From: Mugil cephalus
Taxonomy: Eukaryota > Chordata > Actinopteri > Mugiliformes > Mugilidae
Reading direction: 5' to 3'
DNA: 64,000 nucleotides
Assembly: GCF_022458985.1 (NCBI RefSeq)
Contig: NC_061782.1
Span: 12,231,672-12,295,671, forward strand
Position numbers and translations under genes: made by a program. The notes beneath the pieces are model-generated. The model was not told where the DNA came from. It made no database searches and was given only the letters and a program-made list of their open reading frames with translations. Below, piece by piece: positions 59,352-64,000 of the stretch (position 1 is the first letter of the stretch; the number at the start of each line of letters is the position of its first letter).

Positions 59352-59877
59352 CCGCGCTCCGCCCCCCCCTTGACCACATGACGTGCGTAAAGTCAGGAGG
59401 GCGTTCATATGTTCAACAGAGAGAGCACACCGACAACAACCTCCTAGTTACCGGGCTCACAAACTGTCATTCCCAGACAGAGCTGCACATTGACCAGCTC
59501 GCTCCGTGGCTGTTAACACTGATTAACTCGCGCGTGTTTTTTAGTGGAGGAGAGCCGCGTTATCCACTCACTTTACGCGAGCTAACCGGGCATTAGCAAG
59601 TGATGAGCAGGGGCCTGCTTCTTCTGGATGCCCAGCTAAGGTTACCGACAGGGCACGCCGCGTAACAGCGCCAATAAACTCTCCATTCAGCCCGTGAAAC
59701 TCTCTACGGACCCAGACTTCTTTTTTTTTTCCACCGCTCTTTTGGACCTACGCTTCATGCAAGCTCCCTGCGAGTTGCACAGACACGCTAGTTAGCTACC
59801 GCTCCTTGGTGCAGCTTCAGTGCGAGCAGTAAAGACACACGCCGGCCGCCCGTTTCCACTTCCAGCCTGTCTGTGCG

Positions 59878-62800
59878 ATGGGTCTGCTGTCACAGGGATC
59901 ACCACTGAACTGGGAAGAAACCAGGAAGTATGCCGACCACATCAGAAAGCACGGTATCATCCAGTTTCTGAACATCTACAACAAGGTGAAGGAGCGTCAG
60001 AAAGATGTGCTGAAATGGGGCGACGAGGTGAGAAGCGTGTCTTTAAATCGAGCTGGACGTGTCTGTGTGTGATGATGCATTAGATCTGTCGGACACGATG
60101 GCTGCGTGTGATGCAACAGTGCTCTGTTATTGATGTAGGAACCTGATTTCATTTCTGCACCCTGAACGCAGCACGCAAAACTCAAATAAACCTACCAATT
60201 TTAACGCTATGTAGCTCGTTATGCTGCAGTTGCTATTGTGAACTTTTATGTAAGTTGATAGTGAAACTTTTTATTACTCGATGCACTAAGGACTTTATAG
60301 CTGTTGAATATCTCTGTATTTGTAGACTAGCAGGAATATTTTTACAAGAACCAGAAACCCAAGGCCTTGACTTGTGTTAGCATTTAATTTCTCAGCAACA
60401 GTAGTGACTACAAATTACAGCTAGACGCTCCTCCAAAAGTAAACAGTTGGAGGCTATTTATCATGCCTGCTCTACTTGTGTATTTCTGGTGGGCCTGGTT
60501 GTTGCCAGCTGCAGTGTTCATTCATTCAAAACACCGGTTTGCACTTGTAGTCCGTGCCTGCTGCCCGGCCACAGAACAAGTGTTTAGATTTCAAACGTGG
60601 AATGCTGTTGTTATAGATTAATCCCGCTTTCAGACAGGGGATTACAGGCCAGTGGAGTCAAAGTCAAGGAAACATAACTGATGGATTGGAGTTGATGTGA
60701 TGGCGTCCACGTCTGATCTTAAAAAACCTCGTGCCGTAGTCTGGCGCCAAGGGAAAGCCTGGTTTAGACGTGTATTTCTGTTGTGTTAATGAGCGTTGTT
60801 TTTTTTGTTTTTTTATTATGGTTCACTTGTAGGTTGAGTATATGCTATTGGAATTGGATGACAAGGATGAGAAGGTCCGAATTGTCCTGAGCGGCGGGGA
60901 CGTCCTGGAGACCCTCCAAGACCAGGGTGAAAAGGTCAATCCCAAGTAAGTATACTTTTCACTGCACATGTCCCACATGATCAGCTGAAACTCTTACAGA
61001 TATTAAAACATGTAGATTTCGTTTTTGGTGCTTACGCACAGTCTCAGAATTCCACGCGTGCACGGTAATTTATGCAACGATCCGATACCATGTTTTTCCG
61101 CTCGGCCGTGTTCTTCCTTCTTCCCTCTAGCTCTTTTTGTAAAGTACACCACCAGAAATGAGTTCCGTGCTGTTCTTAAGTTACATGTATTGAAATAATA
61201 GTTGCACATAACTGCTCCTGCACGTGAGTCTGCATCAAGGCCTGATACACTCCTCCCCAGAAATGTAACTTGGCAGTGGGGCAGACAACGACACCTGTGA
61301 TTGGTCCAAATTGCATTTCCTCATTCATTTCTTGATGCACCTCGATAAGCACAGAAAATTCACTATGTCAATAAGCCAGCACCAATGTTTATGTGGTTTC
61401 TGTGCCTACAGCAGTGAAACCACCCTAGCTTAGACAACAGTTTCTGGTAACGTTAGCCACAGCTAGCCCCAATGTTGCCACTTTTAGTGGCGGTATTATA
61501 AAGCAAATAAAGACCTATCAAACAAAAGACCAGGGAGAGTTCACAGAGGAGAAGTGCCAAAGATAATCAATGAAGTTGTCAAGTTGCAGCTCCATGGTTA
61601 ACTTTAAGCCAATTTTGTTAAGACACAGACAGATGTTCAAAAGTAAACTTGTTCTGAAGGTCTCTAGTTTTTATTTTGTCCCACCCTTACATCCTTGTAT
61701 TCTTCCACCCACAGTGTTCTTGTTCTGGAAGTCAATTGTTTTCACGTATTCTTGAACCGAGTTAAACTGTGTGTAATAGACACACACTTTCATCAGTGTT
61801 TGTTTTGTTATCACAAAATCCACTATGCACCCACACTGGCTTTTCATTTAGCCTGATAAGCTTTACTGAGTCCTCCATTAACAGCAGTTGTGATTTTTCT
61901 GCGTAGTTCTGTTTGCTGCAGAGCACTCGGCCTGTAATGTAGGATTCTTTTAGTGCTCTTAGTTGTAGGTTACTCCAACATATGCAAAGACAAATCCACT
62001 TTGCATATAAGAACAAAGCTCCATTTAACTTCACCGTGATGAGATGTTAATGTTGTCGATGAAATATTTACAACAAATGTGTGCTGCAAGGCAGTGATAC
62101 CTAACGTGTGGGTCTGATGGTCAGAAAAGCAGTGAGAAACTACAGATTTTTTTTGTTTAATACTTTCACCTCTTCACACTTTCAAAATCTTTAAATTAAA
62201 TAATCCAAGAAGGAAAAAAAATCTGTCCCAAATTGAGGGCGTGGTCAACATTTCTTCACTTTTAGGAGTCACAGGTTAAAAAGATAAGGAGGCAGCTTTA
62301 TGCTGCAGGCAAACACTAATATCTCATCACGTGGCGTCACACACAGAATTTGCCTGCAGGCCTTTTTGCAGCTCACTGTCAGTTTGACTTTTAAAGTCAC
62401 CGTCTGCCCATCATTCTTATATTACATATGATGACTGACTGACACACTGGAACCTCAAGCTCCCTCGTGTTGGAATGTTTACTCCCATTCAGATCGTCAG
62501 ACAAATATTTCCTTTCATTCAAAGTGCCATAAGTAAACTAAGATTTAAATGAGCAAGTCACAGAGGAGCTGTTTTTCCAGACATGTTTCATTAAAGGCCA
62601 CTAAGCTTGGAATGTATCATCTGATTAGAGAACAATCCCGTTTTTAGAAGCAGCTGATTAAAAAATACTTAACTGTTACATTTACAAAGGGGGTCCTTTG
62701 AGCTCATCAATGCTGTGGAGTTATGAGTCGGAGAGAGTTCATCGCTTCCAGGCACACTCGAATTTTTCCGTTTCGTTTTTTTGTCAGAGCTTTTCCCTCC

Positions 62801-63714
62801 TCATGTTTGGGAAGTTAGAAACGACAGCCAACAGAATAATTAATTGACTTAATTGTGGCGGTGGAGCTATAAACCCACAAGAATGAAGTGATAATAATTT
62901 ATAAAATTATGAAGCTATACCTGTTTTTAATTGAGTTGTTTGTTTATTGAGAATAATAATAATAAAAAAAACAAATGGTTTTGTCTCGGTAGAGTCTGTC
63001 TTTTAGCATAGCTGATGACAAGGTGTTAAACTGTTTAATTATATAAGGACGTGTTTATTTATTTGTTATTTTTTAGAAAAAGTAAATCTCTAAAATATAA
63101 GGATATATTGCCCGAGGAGCTCCAGCCATCTGCTGACCTGAACTGCTGTAAAACTTTCTTTAAAGAAGAGGAATTCTCTGCAGGCGCTGTAAATGTGTTT
63201 GTACAGGCTCCTGAGTGTTATGTTTGCATGTTGCCCATGACGTCGGTCTGAATCTGTGTAGCCCACTTCACCCGGGGGAAACGGCCGCGGCGGTGAGAAT
63301 AGTAGAGCCAGTGCATTCCTCATTACTGCCCCTCTGTCGCACACACCAGAGAGCACGCTCTGAAGCACAAATACGCTGCGTTCGCTCGCCCTGCCAGGAA
63401 TTATGGCTGATATATGATAAAGAGACAGCGGGTGGTTTATTTAATCACAAAGGTCACTGTGATACTGGGAGCACAGGCTTCCTCCGCATTGAATCACTTA
63501 CAAATGTTGTTGTTTGTGTGTTTTGCTGCAGTCACCCTACACTCTGGAGACCAGAGTATGGCAGCTACATGATCGAGGGGACTCCGGGGCAGCCGTACGG
63601 CGGCACCATGTCCGAGTTCAACACCGTGGAGGGCAACATGAGGAAGAGGCGACGAGAGGCGTCATCTGTCCTGAACCAGAATGAAACCCTGTGCTCCATT
63701 ACCGCCTTTCCAAG
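59878..63714 (+). CDS. gclc: glutamate-cysteine ligase catalytic subunit, first three exons (right end cut)
   Basis: Coding exons 59878-60027, 60833-60945 and 63532-63714 join in phase and give the first 148 or so residues of a protein of about 637. The start [20 protein letters not shown] is the near-invariant GCLC N-terminus. GDEVEYM carries Glu50 and Glu52, and [19 protein letters not shown] carries Glu96 and Glu103. These acidic residues are known to bind metal or substrate in eukaryotic GCL. The enzyme joins glutamate and cysteine with ATP in the cytosol, the rate-limiting step of glutathione synthesis, and is regulated by GCLM and glutathione feedback. The third exon ends at GTACTT; the remaining exons lie beyond the window. 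Confidence 0.98.
60028..60832 (+). other. gclc intron 1
   Basis: An 805-bp intron with GTGAGA donor and TTGTAG acceptor. I see nothing else in it. Confidence 0.85.
60946..63531 (+). other. gclc intron 2
   Basis: A 2.6-kb intron with GTAAGT donor and GCTGCAG acceptor. It is AT-rich, with no repeat or exon I can support. The 250-codon ORF from 63215 merely runs from the intron through the third exon into intron 3. Confidence 0.8.
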
Positions 63715-64000
63715 GTACTTTGAAATTCAAATGCTTCCAATGGTTTGCAGTGATTACGTCATTGACCATAAGGTGCTTGTAGGGGCTGATTGCATTAAAC
63801 TGGGGCTCTGCAACGTTTTTCAGGCCAAAGACCCCAAACTGGTGGAGAGATTAAGTAGGGACGTCTTACCACTATATGTGTTCTATGTTAAACTCGACCT
63901 AAACATACATTATTATCATTATTTTGCATTCAGTATTAAGCTGAAGACCTATGCATTAAACTATTAATTGTCGATCAGTTGACTAGCAAGTGGACAGAAA

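Noticed and set aside
63215..63967. 250-codon plus-strand ORF
   Set aside because: It is intron 2 sequence read through gclc exon 3 into intron 3. Only 63532-63714 is coding.

Overview
The window is vertebrate nuclear DNA, most likely from a ray-finned (teleost) fish. Genes are split into short exons with GT..AG introns. Intergenic DNA is compact and rich in microsatellites and Tc1-like element debris. The protein sequences are clear orthologues of human 6p12 genes. The order MLIP - LRRC1 - KLHL31 - GCLC, with the same relative orientations, matches the human locus. An Elongin A gene sits between lrrc1 and klhl31; I do not know of one at this place in human.

Layout. Positions 1-13.1 kb, minus strand: the 5' half of mlip (muscular LMNA-interacting protein). 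It has a TATA-driven first exon near 12.9 kb, two short exons (8.6 kb, 1.5 kb) and a long Ser/Pro-rich exon that runs off the left edge. 18.0-19.9 kb, minus: six intact, phase-compatible exons encoding a Scribble-type PDZ domain, a linker before it and a tail ending in a stop. 22.6-43.9 kb, minus: lrrc1 (LANO), all 14 coding exons, 526 aa, ending in a TTSV PDZ-ligand. 47.3-52.4 kb, minus: an elongin A gene, 11 coding exons, 664 aa. 54.1-56.1 kb, plus: klhl31, two coding exons, 635 aa. 59.9 kb to the right edge, plus: gclc exons 1-3, cut by the window end.

Most interesting point. LRRC1/LANO is known as the LAP protein that lacks a PDZ domain. Here an intact LAP-type PDZ module lies directly downstream on the same strand. 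Its reading frame joins lrrc1 either by skipping the terminal exon (phase 0 to phase 0) or through a strong internal donor in that exon (phase 1 to phase 1). This suggests that fish lrrc1 makes two alternative C-termini: one ending in a PDZ ligand, the other carrying a PDZ domain. That would be the ancestral LAP layout retained.

Other points. The gclc promoter has a consensus antioxidant response element next to a perfect CRE. elongin A and klhl31 are divergent, with a CRE in the shared interval. A 40-bp identical sequence flanks mlip exon 2. Several Tc1-like relics are present, including two inverted copies around the elongin A 3' part. The genes do not form a pathway: lrrc1 acts in cell polarity, mlip and klhl31 in muscle, elongin A in transcription and ubiquitylation, and gclc in glutathione synthesis.
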